A DNA stretch of 64,000 nucleotides from Aeromicrobium sp. Root344 (GTDB taxonomy: Bacteria > Actinomycetota > Actinomycetes > Propionibacteriales > Nocardioidaceae), in contig NZ_LMDH01000001.1 of the NCBI RefSeq assembly GCF_001425755.1, positions 2,285,802 through 2,349,801 of the forward strand, written 5' to 3'. How positions within the stretch are numbered: position 1 is the first letter of the stretch; each line of letters opens with the position of its first letter. The translations under genes and the position numbers were made by a program. Below, piece after piece: positions 36,697-45,598 of the stretch. Below the pieces are notes generated by a model that saw nothing but the letters and a program-made list of their open reading frames with translations, had not been told where the DNA came from and ran no database searches.

Positions 36697-37488
36697 GTGA
36701 AGCGATCCGTCTCGGCCCACCTGCAGCTCCATCTTCACGACCACGCCGACCTGATCTTCTCGATCGCGGTGGCCGAGGGGCACGCCACGACCGAGACGTT
36801 CTCGATCCAGTCCGGCGGCGTCGAGCTCGAGGCGCACGAGATCGCCGGACGCCACGGCACCCGCCTGCACCGCCTGACCGGACCGCCGGGCCACATGACG
36901 ATCAACTATGCGGCCGAGGTCGTCGGCCAGTCGGAGCCGGCCGCGGTCGAGGAGCTCGACCTCATCGAGTACCGCCGGCCGAGCCGCTACTGCGAGTCCG
37001 ACACGTTGTTCTCCACGGCCAACTCCGAGTTCGCGGGTGTGCACGGCAAGGAGCTGCTCGACGCGGTCAGCTCATGGGTCGGCGCGCACCTGTCGTACGT
37101 GCCGGGCGCGAGCCAGCCGACGGATGGCGCGGTCGCCACGATGCTGGCCCGCGAGGGAGTCTGCCGCGACTACGCGCACCTCGTCGTGGCGCTGCTGCGG
37201 GCGCTCGACGTGCCCGCGCGGCTCGCGTCGGTCTATGCGCCCGGGCTCTATCCGATGGACTTCCACGCGGTCGCCGAGGCCTACATCGAGGATGCGTGGC
37301 AGGTCGTCGACGCGACGACACTGGCGCCTCGCGGCAGTCTGCTGCGCATCGCCACGGGGCAGGACGCCTCCGAGACGGCTTTCCTGTCGCAGCACTGGGC
37401 GCGGGTCGACCTGCTGTCGATGAACGTCACGGCGGTCGTGGACTCGTTGCCGACCGACGACCTCGCCCAGCTGACTCAGCTGCGCTGA
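36697..37488 (+). CDS. Transglutaminase-like family protein
   Basis: Protein of 263 residues with an N-terminal beta domain (about 100 residues) and a transglutaminase core. The catalytic triad is visible: Cys in AREGVCRDYAHL, His in YPMDFHAVAEAY, Asp in WQVVDATT. The family includes cysteine proteases and amide-processing enzymes; substrate unknown. No signal peptide, so cytoplasmic. GTG 36697 follows AACGAT by 6 nt. Its end overlaps the convergent F420-reductase-like gene by 13 bp. Confidence 0.88.
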   Translation: MKRSVSAHLQLHLHDHADLIFSIAVAEGHATTETFSIQSGGVELEAHEIAGRHGTRLHRLTGPPGHMTINYAAEVVGQSEPAAVEELDLIEYRRPSRYCESDTLFSTANSEFAGVHGKELLDAVSSWVGAHLSYVPGASQPTDGAVATMLAREGVCRDYAHLVVALLRALDVPARLASVYAPGLYPMDFHAVAEAYIEDAWQVVDATTLAPRGSLLRIATGQDASETAFLSQHWARVDLLSMNVTAVVDSLPTDDLAQLTQLR

Positions 37489-38123
37489 GGCGGGGTGGCC
37501 GCCTGGGCCGCGGCGCGCAGCTCGTCAGCCGTGAGCCGGGGACCGTAGCCGGGGGTGTCGGGCTGGACCCGCCAGCCCTCGGCCAGGGGTCCGAGGTCGA
37601 CGACGTCGAACCCGATCTCGTCGATGAACGCCGCGACGGCCGCTTTGGCCGCCTCGTCGTCGGAGGCGACGGCGAGCGCGCGACGGTCGGACGTACCGGC
37701 TTCCTGTGCCTCGGCCGTGATGGCCGCTGCCTGGATGTGGTTGAACGCCTTGACCACGCGGGCGCCAGTGAGGTGCTTCTGCAGGAGCTCCGAGCTCGTC
37801 AGGGTGCCGTCCTGCAGCTCGGCGATGTCACCGTCGCGCTGGGCGTAGTAGTTGTTGGTGTCGATCACGGGCTTGCCCGCCAGCGGCGCGGCCGGCACCG
37901 AGCCGATCGCGTGCACCGGCGTCGTGACGACGGCGATGTCGGCGGCTTCGGCAGCCTCGGCAGGGGTGCCGGCCCGGGCTGATGGCCCGAGCTCGCTCAC
38001 GAGGTCGACGAGGGTCTCCGGTCCGCGGGAGTTGCTCACGACGACGTCGTGTCCGTGGGCGATGGCGGCGCGGGCGAGCTGGCTGCCGATGTGTCCGGCG
38101 CCGATGAGTCCGATGGTGGTCAT
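37476..38123 (-). CDS. NADPH-dependent F420 reductase-like NAD(P)-binding oxidoreductase
   Basis: Protein of 215 residues. The N-terminal Rossmann motif TIGLIGAGHIGSQLARAA and SNSRGPETL place it with the F420-dependent NADP reductase/YedE-like family; GKPVIDTNNYYAQRDG and GARVVKAFNHI match that family too. It could pass electrons between NADPH and F420, which fits the F420 genes later in the window, but plain NADP-dependent relatives exist. ATG 38123. Downstream of it a long non-coding stretch with stem-loops separates it from the next minus-strand gene. Confidence 0.83.
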   Translation of the reverse strand: MTTIGLIGAGHIGSQLARAAIAHGHDVVVSNSRGPETLVDLVSELGPSARAGTPAEAAEAADIAVVTTPVHAIGSVPAAPLAGKPVIDTNNYYAQRDGDIAELQDGTLTSSELLQKHLTGARVVKAFNHIQAAAITAEAQEAGTSDRRALAVASDDEAAKAAVAAFIDEIGFDVVDLGPLAEGWRVQPDTPGYGPRLTADELRAAAQAATPPQRS

Positions 38124-38438
38124 GCAGGTGACAACCGCCGCGGCGGCGTACGTATTTCCGACAGCCTGGTGCAGAGAGTGCGACGCGGAGGCAGGGAGGC
38201 CTCCGCGTCGATCGGACCAGCTTCGAGGGAGTAACTCTGAAGGACTAGTTCCGAATAGCCCTAACTAACTACATTCTGCGCTAATGTCAAGACTGCACAT
38301 GACGCCCCGTCTCGGATAGCGTCTATGTCACAGGTTGTCAGGTCCGACCCATTCGGGGGGATGGTCGGACCGTCGTATGACCCGGCGCAGGGGCGCCGAT
38401 GGGCCGGCCATCTCGGGGGGATGGCCGGCCTCGGGCGT
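38124..38438. other. 315-bp non-coding region with a tandem stem-loop array
   Basis: No convincing gene on either strand; the plus-strand frame at 38325 is a shadow of the neighbouring gene. The middle (about 38230-38310) is A/T-richer than its surroundings (CTAACTAACTACATTC). The right side, directly after the stop of the 38439-39350 gene, holds three hairpins, reported separately. Confidence 0.6.
38341..38430 (-). repeat. Three consecutive stem-loops downstream of the secreted hypothetical gene
   Basis: Hairpin A (38341-38371): GGTCCGACC / GGTCGGACC. Hairpin B (38383-38398): CGGCGC / GCGCCG. Hairpin C (38402-38430): GGCCGGCCATC / GATGGCCGGCC, a perfect 11-bp stem. A and C share the loop core TCGGGGGGATGG, so one probably arose from the other. 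Hairpin C starts 9 bp past the stop of the minus-strand gene. Likely terminator or mRNA 3' stabiliser; no T-run follows. Confidence 0.65.
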
Positions 38439-39350
38439 TCAGCGCACCGCGAGCTTCGCGTACTCGTACGTGCCGCTGGTGAGCTGCCAGCCGCCGACCT
38501 TCCAGCTCGAGCCTTCCTTGCGCAGGAAGAACATCGCGTGCGTCGGGACCGTCAGCATGTCGTCGCGTCGTTCGGCCGGGTTGAAGACCGGCACCGCCGC
38601 GGACGCGTCGAGGACGGCCACGATGCGCGGCTCGGCCTTCGAGCGGTCGACGCTGATCGCGACCTTCGACCACGTCGGGTTGACCCACACCGCGCGGTCG
38701 CGGTAGCCGTCGGCCGAGTAGGCCGAGCCGTAGAACACCCGGCCGCTGCCGGCCGCGGTGTGCTTGGCACCGGCCTCGGTCCCCTCGCCGCGGAACACGA
38801 CGAGTCCCAGCTCTTCGCGGACGTCGACGCTGTCGGGTTGGGCGACGAACGCGTTGACGCGTGGGCGGAATACCTCTGTCGTCGAGGTCGCGAGCGCCGG
38901 GAGCACGAAGTCGAGGTCCTGCACGTCGTACGAGTCCCGGGGGATCGCGAGGCGCGAGTAGCGCTTGCCGAAGATGAATCGCACGGCCGCGCAGGCCGCG
39001 TCGTCGACTGCCGCCTTGCCGAAGACCGCCACGGCCCCGGCGGCGCCCGTCGTGCGCACGGCGGGGCACCAGTCGACACTGTTGCCGGTGACCGTGACGG
39101 AGTCCGGATGACCGGGCCACGGCCCTCGTACGCTCACCGGTGCGCGCCCGGCCGTGGGTCTCGCGGGCGTCGCAGACGGGCTGGGTGTGGTCGCCGTCGG
39201 CGTCGGACTGGGAGTCGTCGCAGTGGCTGACGGCTTCGCCGTGTCGCTGTCCTTGAGGCTTCCGTCGGGGGTGTTCAGCCCGATCGCGACGCTGACGAGC
39301 ACCATGGCGGCGATCAGCCCCGCGAGCACCGTGATCCACTTGGACCTCAC
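38439..39350 (-). CDS. Membrane-anchored secreted protein, function unknown
   Basis: Protein of 303 residues. From GTG 39350: a short basic start, one signal-anchor helix (ITVLAGLIAAMVLVSVAIGL), a Ser/Thr/Pro linker of about 45 residues, then an extracytoplasmic domain with SVDWCPAVRTTG, RFIFGKRYSRLAIPRDS and GYRDRAVWVNPTWSKVAISVD. Two cysteines (in DWCPA and DDAACAAV) may form a disulfide. I do not recognise the domain. I choose GTG because TATGCT lies 7 nt before it; ATG 39362 overlaps that -10. Downstream are three stem-loops. Confidence 0.72.
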   Translation of the reverse strand: MRSKWITVLAGLIAAMVLVSVAIGLNTPDGSLKDSDTAKPSATATTPSPTPTATTPSPSATPARPTAGRAPVSVRGPWPGHPDSVTVTGNSVDWCPAVRTTGAAGAVAVFGKAAVDDAACAAVRFIFGKRYSRLAIPRDSYDVQDLDFVLPALATSTTEVFRPRVNAFVAQPDSVDVREELGLVVFRGEGTEAGAKHTAAGSGRVFYGSAYSADGYRDRAVWVNPTWSKVAISVDRSKAEPRIVAVLDASAAVPVFNPAERRDDMLTVPTHAMFFLRKEGSSWKVGGWQLTSGTYEYAKLAVR

Positions 39351-39374
39351 GCGGGCCAGCATAGGCGCCCGACG

Positions 39375-39659
39375 TCAGGGTCGCGTGTCCTTGCCGTCGA
39401 GCCACAGCGTGTCGGACTCGTCGCGGTGGGTGCCGGTCGAGCCGACGTGCTTGCTGCTGATCCTCGGCCCGTTCTTGATGACGTGCACCAGGGCCATGGC
39501 GTGACCCCGGCCGAGGTTGTGGTCGGTCTTGAGCCAGTCGATGATGGCACCGGCCTTGGTCGTGGCGTCGTAGCCGCGGTCGTGTGCCTGCGCGATGAGC
39601 TCGCGCGGGGTGAGTCCGGTCTTGGTCTCGATCGTGTCGAGGTAGGCCTGGAACGTCAT
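39375..39659 (-). CDS. DUF4287 domain-containing protein
   Basis: Small protein of 94 residues, function unknown. The DUF4287 core is FQAYLDTIETKTGLTPRELI followed by KAGAIIDWLKTDHNLGRGHAMALVHVI, a helical fold that includes GRGHAMA. Often found in actinobacteria as a stand-alone stress or regulatory protein of unknown role. ATG 39659 has SD AAGGAG. The frame continues upstream to 39722 but without homology. Confidence 0.88.
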   Translation of the reverse strand: MTFQAYLDTIETKTGLTPRELIAQAHDRGYDATTKAGAIIDWLKTDHNLGRGHAMALVHVIKNGPRISSKHVGSTGTHRDESDTLWLDGKDTRP

Positions 39660-39741
39660 GGTGCACTCCTTCGTCGAGGTGGTCTCACCTGTACGTCGAG
39701 TGGCGGGGACCGATTTCGACACGGGCGACCAAGAGATCCGG

Positions 39742-40530
39742 CTAGCTGTTCGACGGTGCCAGCTTCTCGATCAGCAGCTCGACGCCGTCGAGCAGGCGAG
39801 CGAGCCCGAACTCGATCTCGTCACCTGCGGAGCGCTCGAACGCTCCGGACTCCCAGATCGCGGTCATGGTGGGGAACCGCTCACGCGAGTAGTAGGTGCC
39901 CCAGAAGCTGCTGCGGGAGTCCCAGTACTCGTCGGCCGTGACGCCGGTGTTGGACGACATGCTCGTGTCGGTGATGAGGCTGCGAGCCACCCCGAAGACG
40001 TGTGACTCGACCAGGCCCGCCACCCGGGCGACCTCCTCATAGGGGAGTCCGGTCAGCAGGACCGCGCGATAGAGGTCCTCCTGCGCGTCGAGCACGTGAG
40101 GGCCCAGGGGCATCCGCCACAGGTTGGCCCGGATCAGCCACGGATACAGCTGGTACATCGACCACGCCTCGCGAGCGTGCAGCTCGACCTGGTCACGCCA
40201 GGGCAGTGACCTGTCCGGAAGCCTGCGGGCGGCCCAGGCCCGGTCGACCATCAGCTCGAACAGCTCGTCGCGCCCGGGGACGTACGTGTAGAGGCTCATC
40301 GCGCCGACCCCGAGGTGTGCTGCGACGTTGCGCATCGAGAGCTTGTCGACCCCGTCGGCAGCTGCGACGGCCATGCCGGCCTCGATGACCTGGTCGAGGG
40401 TCAGCTTCTGCTTGGGGCCGCGGCCGGCGGGCGCAGGCGGGTCCCACAACAGCCTGATCATGTGCCGCCCCTCGGGGGTGCCCCAGGTCAGCGGGTCGGT
40501 GTCGGGGACCGTCGGTCGTTCGTCGTTCAT
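39742..40530 (-). CDS. TetR/AcrR family transcriptional regulator
   Basis: Repressor of 262 residues, divergent from a DrrAB-type ABC exporter that it probably controls. The N-terminal helix-turn-helix reads KLTLDQVIEAGMAVAAADGVDKLSMRNVAAHLGVG... with MSLYTYVPGRDELFELMVD ending the DNA-binding domain, and the ligand domain follows (TetR_C-type; residues ETWGT-like aromatic-rich region WGTYYSRERFP). ATG 40530 with SD AAGGAC. The very long frame to 41619 on this strand is a shadow of the exporter genes. Confidence 0.9.
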   Translation of the reverse strand: MNDERPTVPDTDPLTWGTPEGRHMIRLLWDPPAPAGRGPKQKLTLDQVIEAGMAVAAADGVDKLSMRNVAAHLGVGAMSLYTYVPGRDELFELMVDRAWAARRLPDRSLPWRDQVELHAREAWSMYQLYPWLIRANLWRMPLGPHVLDAQEDLYRAVLLTGLPYEEVARVAGLVESHVFGVARSLITDTSMSSNTGVTADEYWDSRSSFWGTYYSRERFPTMTAIWESGAFERSAGDEIEFGLARLLDGVELLIEKLAPSNS

Positions 40531-40566
40531 GGATGTCCTTCTGCGGGTCACGTTCTTGTCACACCG

Positions 40567-40582
40567 TACACCGTATGATGTA
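40567..40582. promoter_or_regulatory. Candidate TetR operator in the divergent regulator/exporter region
   Basis: TACA-CCGTATGA-TGTA (40567-40582) is an inverted repeat at the centre of the 93-bp gap. ACACCGT occurs twice in a row (40561-40567 and 40568-40574). A second dyad CGTACGACGTACG (about 40598-40610) lies closer to the exporter. One of these should be the operator; which one is not decided by sequence. Confidence 0.4.
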
Positions 40583-40623
40583 ATGGTCAGGAACTCAGTA
40601 CGACGTACGGAAAAGGGACCCAC

Positions 40624-41586
40624 ATGATTCACACACAACAGCTCACCCGGACCTTCGAGTCCGGCAAGGAGACGGTCGAGGCGGTGCGCGGGATCGACCT
40701 GGACGTCGCCGAGGGCGAGCTCGTCGCCTTCCTCGGCCCCAACGGCGCTGGCAAGTCGACGACGCTGCGCATGCTCACGAGCCTGCTGCCGCCCACCTCC
40801 GGCACGGCGACGGTCGCAGGTGTCGATGTCACGGCCGACCCGGCGGGCGTACGCAGCCGCATCGGCTACATCGGGCAGAAGGACGGCGCCGGGCACAACT
40901 ACCGCGTGTGGGACGAGCTGCTGATGCAGGGCCGCTTCTACGGGCTCGACAAGCAGCGAGCCACGGCGCGGGCCGACGAGCTGCTCGGCACGCTGGACCT
41001 CGAGGGCATGAAGATGCGCAAGGTCAGCACCCTGTCGGGCGGCCAGAAGCGGCGGCTCGACATCGCGCTCGGGCTGATCCACGAGCCCGCCCTGCTGTTC
41101 CTCGACGAGCCGTCGACCGGCATGGACCCGCAGAACCGGGCCAACCTCTGGGACCACATCCTGCGCCTGCGCGAGGAGTTCGGCACCACGATCGTGCTGA
41201 CGACGCACTACCTCGAGGAGGCCGACACGATGGCCGAGCGAGTCGTGGTGATCGACCACGGCAGGATCATCGCCGACGACACGGCCCAGTCGCTCAAGGC
41301 CGAGCAGGCCGGCGACCGGATCACCGTGACGGTCGGTGCCGACGACCTGCCGACGGCCCGTGAGGTCGTCGCCCAGGCCGGCACGGAGGTCCAGGAGGTG
41401 TCGGCCGACGGTGGCACGGCGATCTCGTTCCGTGTCGATGCCGGTCCGGTCGCCCTGCCGCGGGTCCTGCACACCCTCGGCGACAAGGGCGTGGCCGTCA
41501 ACGCGGCGACGCTCAAGCAGCCCACCCTCGACGACGTCTTCCTCAACCTCACCGGACGCAGCCTGCGCGAAGGAGCAGAAGCATGA
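40624..41586 (+). CDS. Daunorubicin-resistance-type (DrrA) ABC transporter ATP-binding protein
   Basis: ATPase of 320 residues for a small-molecule exporter. Walker A FLGPNGAGKSTT, signature TLSGGQKRRLDIALGL, Walker B LLFLDEPSTGMDP, H-loop TTHYLEEADTMAERV. The C-terminal domain (ITVTVGADDLPTAREVV... LDDVFLNLTGRSLRE) is the DrrA type. Product exported is unknown; drug or lipid export is usual for the family. ATG 40624 with SD AAGGG. Coupled to the permease (ATGA) and divergent from its likely TetR repressor. Confidence 0.92.
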   Translation: MIHTQQLTRTFESGKETVEAVRGIDLDVAEGELVAFLGPNGAGKSTTLRMLTSLLPPTSGTATVAGVDVTADPAGVRSRIGYIGQKDGAGHNYRVWDELLMQGRFYGLDKQRATARADELLGTLDLEGMKMRKVSTLSGGQKRRLDIALGLIHEPALLFLDEPSTGMDPQNRANLWDHILRLREEFGTTIVLTTHYLEEADTMAERVVVIDHGRIIADDTAQSLKAEQAGDRITVTVGADDLPTAREVVAQAGTEVQEVSADGGTAISFRVDAGPVALPRVLHTLGDKGVAVNAATLKQPTLDDVFLNLTGRSLREGAEA

Positions 41587-42392
41587 GCACCATCCTCGAT
41601 TCCGCCGCCACCTCGGCACGCATCGCCCACCGTTCCGTCCTGGGCGACATCAAGGCCGTCTGGACGCGTGAGACGCTCACGATCCTGCGCGACCCGTTCT
41701 CGCTGGTCTTCTCGCTGATCCAGCCGTTGGTGTTCCTCGGCCTGTTCGCACCGCTGCTGGCCGGCGTGGCCGACGACGGTCTGGGCTTCGGCTCGACACT
41801 GCAGTTCTTCCTGCCCGGTGTCGTCGTGATGATCACGATGTTCGGCACGTCGATGACCGGCGCCAACCTGCAGTTCGAGATCATGACTGGAGCGTTCGAG
41901 CGGATCCTCGCGACGCCGCTCGCCCGTCAGGCGCTGCTGATCGGCCGGGCACTCAAGGAGCTGACTCCGCTCGTCGTGCAGGCCCTGATCATCACGCTGG
42001 TCGCGGTGCCGTTCGGCTTCGACCTCCACCCGGCGCACATCGTCGTCGGCCTGCTGATCCTCGGGGTGTTCGGCGTCGGCGTCGGTGCCCTCTCGTACGC
42101 CCTCGCGATCGCGACTCGCAAGAACGAGTGGGCGTTCTGGGCGGTGCAGCAGTCGTTGCTGTTCCCGCTGCTGATCCTTTCGGGCATGATGCTCCCGCTC
42201 GAGACCGGGCCGGACTGGATGCAGGCCCTGTCGAAGGTCAACCCGCTGACCTACATCGTGGACGCCGAGCGCGTGCTGTTCGCCGGGACGTTCGACGACA
42301 GCGCGGTGGTCTACGGGATCGTCGCGGCGATGGTGACCTGCGCAGCCGGCCTCTGGGTCGGCGTCCGCACCGTCACCAAGAGCATCCTGTAG
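41583..42392 (+). CDS. DrrB-type ABC-2 transporter permease
   Basis: Permease of 269 residues. The N-terminal cytoplasmic part (GDIKAVWTRETLTILRDPFSL) is typical of DrrB, followed by six helices: SLIQPLVFLGLFAPLLAG, FFLPGVVVMITMFGTSM, a loop with EIMTGAFERILATPLAR (the coupling helix), VQALIITLVAVPFGF, LLFPLLILSGMMLPLETGP and VVYGIVAAMVTCAAGLWVG. Functions with the preceding ATPase. It is followed by an inverted-repeat element and the convergent citrate synthase gene. Confidence 0.9.
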   Translation: MSTILDSAATSARIAHRSVLGDIKAVWTRETLTILRDPFSLVFSLIQPLVFLGLFAPLLAGVADDGLGFGSTLQFFLPGVVVMITMFGTSMTGANLQFEIMTGAFERILATPLARQALLIGRALKELTPLVVQALIITLVAVPFGFDLHPAHIVVGLLILGVFGVGVGALSYALAIATRKNEWAFWAVQQSLLFPLLILSGMMLPLETGPDWMQALSKVNPLTYIVDAERVLFAGTFDDSAVVYGIVAAMVTCAAGLWVGVRTVTKSIL

Positions 42393-42401
42393 TCAGGCGC
42401 T

Positions 42402-42467
42402 GCCAGTGGCGGTGCGTGAGTTGGCTTTCCGGAGGTTGGAAGGGCGACTCGCGCACCGCTCGCTGGC
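42402..42467. repeat. Imperfect inverted repeat between convergent exporter and citrate synthase genes
   Basis: GCCAGTGGCGGTGCGTGAG (42402-42420) pairs with CTCGCGCACCGCTCGCTGGC (42448-42467) with one bulge and two or three mismatches, loop 27 nt. AGTGGCGGT is shared with the 3525-3661 element, a hint (no more) of a common repeat family. Probable terminator function by position. The remaining sequence to 42513 shows nothing else I can name. Confidence 0.5.
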
Positions 42468-42513
42468 GGGATGGGCGATCAAGTCACCGCCCCAAATCGG
42501 CCTTGCAGGCGCG

Positions 42514-43617
42514 TCACTGCGCCCAAGCGCTGTCCCAACCTTCTACCTCGTCGGCGCGGCGTGAGGCCGGGCCGGTGTAGATCGCGGAGGGCCGGATCAG
42601 GCGGCCGGTGCGCTTCTGCTCCAGGATGTGCGCGCTCCAGCCGGCCGTGCGGGCCGACGTGAACATCGCGGTGAACATGTGCGGGGGGACCTCGGCGTAG
42701 TCGAGGACGATCGCGGCCCAGAACTCGACGTTGGTCTCGAGCACACGGTCGGGGCGACGCTCGCGGAGCTCCTTGAGCGCGGCCTCCTCGAGCGCGACGG
42801 CCACCTCGGCGCGAGGCGCGTTGAGCTCCTTGGCCGTCCGTCGCAACGTGCGTGCACGCGGGTCCTCGGCACGGTAGACGCGGTGGCCGAAGCCCATGAG
42901 CCGCTCACCGCTGTCGAGCAGCCCCTTGACGTACGCCGTGGCGTCGCCGGACTTCTCGACCTCTTCGATCATCGTCAGCACGCGGGCCGGGGCACCGCCG
43001 TGCAGCGGACCGGACATCGCGCCGACGGCACCCGACAGGGCGGCGGCGGCATCGGCGCCGGTGGAGGCGATGACGCGTGCGGTGAACGTCGAGGCGTTCA
43101 TGCCGTGCTCAGCGGCGGACACCCAGTAGGCGTCGATGGCCTTGGCGTGGTTGGGGTTGACCTCGCCGCGCCAGCGGGTCAGGAAGCGCTCGGTGATCGT
43201 GGAGCACTTGTCGATCTCGGACTGCGACACCATCGGCTGGCCGACGCCGCGCGCGGCCTGGGCGACATAGGAAAGGACCATGACCGCAGCGCGGGCAAGG
43301 TCCTCTCGAGCCTGGACATCGTCGATGTCATAGAGCTGCTTCATGCCCCACGCGGGAGCGGTCAGCGCGATCGCGCTCTGTACGTCGGCGCGGATGTCGC
43401 CGGAGTGGACGGGGATCGGGAACGGCTCGGCCGGCGGGAGGCCGGGTTCGTAGGCGCCGTCGACCAGCAGTCCCCAGATCTTCTCGAACGGCACGCGGCC
43501 GACGAGGTCGTCGATGTCGACACCGCGATAGCGCAGTGCGGACCCTTCTTTGTCGGGTTCGGCGATCTCGCTCTCGAACGCTACGACGCCTTCAAGTCCG
43601 TGGTGCACTTCAGTCAT
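42514..43617 (-). CDS. citA: Citrate synthase (citrate synthase 2 type)
   Basis: Enzyme of 367 residues joining oxaloacetate and acetyl-CoA. Catalytic His residues lie in MSGPLHGGAPARV and MGFGHRVYRAEDPRAR. The usual catalytic Asp position (NVDFYSG in other synthases) reads NVEFWAAIVLD, Glu for Asp, a change I recall across this actinobacterial subfamily. KRTGRLIRPSA is the C-terminal Arg site. The start at 43617 has CAGAAT 7 nt upstream (leaderless). Divergent from pdxH across 36 bp. 2-methylcitrate synthase activity cannot be excluded. Confidence 0.9.
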   Translation of the reverse strand: MTEVHHGLEGVVAFESEIAEPDKEGSALRYRGVDIDDLVGRVPFEKIWGLLVDGAYEPGLPPAEPFPIPVHSGDIRADVQSAIALTAPAWGMKQLYDIDDVQAREDLARAAVMVLSYVAQAARGVGQPMVSQSEIDKCSTITERFLTRWRGEVNPNHAKAIDAYWVSAAEHGMNASTFTARVIASTGADAAAALSGAVGAMSGPLHGGAPARVLTMIEEVEKSGDATAYVKGLLDSGERLMGFGHRVYRAEDPRARTLRRTAKELNAPRAEVAVALEEAALKELRERRPDRVLETNVEFWAAIVLDYAEVPPHMFTAMFTSARTAGWSAHILEQKRTGRLIRPSAIYTGPASRRADEVEGWDSAWAQ

Positions 43618-43653
43618 ACCTTGCATTCTGCCTTGCGTCGTTACCGTGGAGTC

Positions 43654-44298
43654 ATGGAGACCCCTGATTTGGCGCGGATGCGTGAGGAGTACGCCCGCGA
43701 AGGCCTCGACGAGGCGGCCTCCGGCGATGATCCGCTGGCATTGCTGGGTCGGTGGCTCAACGAGGCCATCGACGCCGGCCTGCACGAGCCCAACGCCATG
43801 GCGCTCGCGACCGCGACGACTGATGGCCGTCCGTCGGTGCGCATCGTGCTGCTCAAGGGTCTGGACGATCGGGGGCTGACGTTCTTCACGGGCTACGAGT
43901 CGCGCAAGGGCGTCGAGCTCGAGGTCAACCCTCGTGCGGCAGCGGTGATGCTGTGGCATCCGTTGCAGCGACAGGTGCGCGTCGAGGGCCGGGTGACCCG
44001 CATCGACGAGGCCGAGTCGGACGCCTACTTCCTGTCCAGGCCGCGCGGCTCGCAGGTCGGCGCCGTCGCCTCGCCGCAGTCCCGCACGATCCCGAATCGC
44101 GAGGTGCTGGAGCGGCGGGTCGCCGAGGTCGAGCGGGTCTTCGAGGGCCAGGAGGTCGTACGCCCGCCGGTCTGGGGCGGCTATCGGATCGCGCTCGACT
44201 CGGTGGAGTTCTGGCAGGGCCGGCAGAGCCGTCTGCACGACCGCCTGCGCTACCTCCGCCAGGGCGACGGCTGGCGGCGGGACCGCCTGGCGCCTTAG
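43654..44298 (+). CDS. pdxH: Pyridoxamine/pyridoxine 5'-phosphate oxidase
   Basis: FMN enzyme (214 residues) making pyridoxal 5'-phosphate from PNP or PMP with oxygen. MREEYAREGLDEA is the N-terminal substrate segment, PSVRIVLLKGLDDRGLTFFT the FMN-binding strand, SRKGVELEVNPRAAAVMLWH follows, and the C-terminal WGGYRIALDSVEFWQGRQSRLHDR is the family signature. Leaderless start at 43654 (TACCGT 6 nt upstream). Its stop overlaps the end of the rmlC-rmlD gene by 4 bp on opposite strands. Confidence 0.95.
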   Translation: METPDLARMREEYAREGLDEAASGDDPLALLGRWLNEAIDAGLHEPNAMALATATTDGRPSVRIVLLKGLDDRGLTFFTGYESRKGVELEVNPRAAAVMLWHPLQRQVRVEGRVTRIDEAESDAYFLSRPRGSQVGAVASPQSRTIPNREVLERRVAEVERVFEGQEVVRPPVWGGYRIALDSVEFWQGRQSRLHDRLRYLRQGDGWRRDRLAP

Positions 44299-45598
44299 GG
44301 GGTGCGGGGGGCGAGCGTGCTGTGCCTCGGGCGAGGAGCCAGCTGCTTGTCGGCGCCGTAGGACTCGGTCGACACCCCGATGACGTCGTCGGCGCTGCGG
44401 CCCTCGGCGACGAACACCTCGCGGGCGATGTCGGCCCACGACCGGGGCTCGCCGCCGCCGGTGATGTGGTGGATGCCGTACGGGGCTCCGGACGACAGCA
44501 GCCCGGCGATCCCGTCTGCCAGCTCGCGGGCTGTCGTGAGCCGGCCGAGCTGGTCGTCGACGACCTGGGGGCGTACGCCGTCGCGGGCGAGCCGCTGCAT
44601 CGTGGCGACGAAGTTGGCACCGTCGCCGACGACCCAGCTCGTCCGCACGACGTAGTGCTGGGGCACCGTCGAGGTCACCGCCTCGCCGGCCGCCTTGGTC
44701 TGCCCGTAGACACCGAGCGGGGAGACCGGCTCGTCGACGGTGTGCTCTGCCTCGGTGCCGTCGAAGACGTAGTCGGACGAGATCGTCACGAGCGTGAGCC
44801 GGTGCTGGATCGCGATCCTTGCGAGCGCGGCGACAGCGGTGACGTTCACAGCCCACGCCTCGCGACGTCCCTCGGGTGTCTCCGCGGCGTCGACCGCCGT
44901 GTAGGCCGCCGCGTTGATGATCGTGTCGACGTCGTCCCAGCGCACGCGGTCGTACGTCGAGGGGTCCGCCAGATCGAGGTCCGTACGCGTCAGGGCGAGC
45001 GCGTCGGGCAGGACTTCGCGGAGTGCGCGGCCCAGCTGGCCGTCGGCGCCGAGGATCACCGTGCGGCGCGGCGGCACCGGGACGACGTCGGCGAGGCGTG
45101 GGTGGTCGCGATCCTTCTCGGAGATCTCGACGAGCGGCAGGGGCCACGGGATGTTGACGGTCTCGTCGGCGAGGTTGAGGTTGGCGTACTCGGCGTCGGC
45201 GCTCCAGTGCGCGTTGACGAGGTAGGAGTAGGCCGTGCCGTCCTCGAGCGTCTGATAGCTGTTGGCCACGCCACGAGGCACGAAGACTGCCGTGCCGGGG
45301 TCGAGCTCCGCCGTGTGGGTGGCGCCGAACGACTCGCCGGCCCGCAGGTCGACCCAGGCGGCGAACACGCGACCCGTGGCGACCGACACCAGCTTGTCCC
45401 ACGGCTCGGCGTGGATGCCGCGCGTGGTGCCGGCCGCGGTGTTGAACGCGACGTTGTGCTGCACCGGGCCGAAGTCGGGCAGCCCGGCCTCGACCATCCT
45501 GGCGCGCTGCCAGTTCTCCTTGAACCAGCCCCGGCCGTCGGCGTGCACCGTGAGGCGTACGACCAGCAGCCCCGGGATCGGGGTGAGCTCCACCCCGC

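Noticed and set aside
38325-39230. 301-codon plus-strand ORF over the stem-loop region
   Set aside because: Antisense to the secreted hypothetical protein and crosses the hairpins; no recognisable domain.
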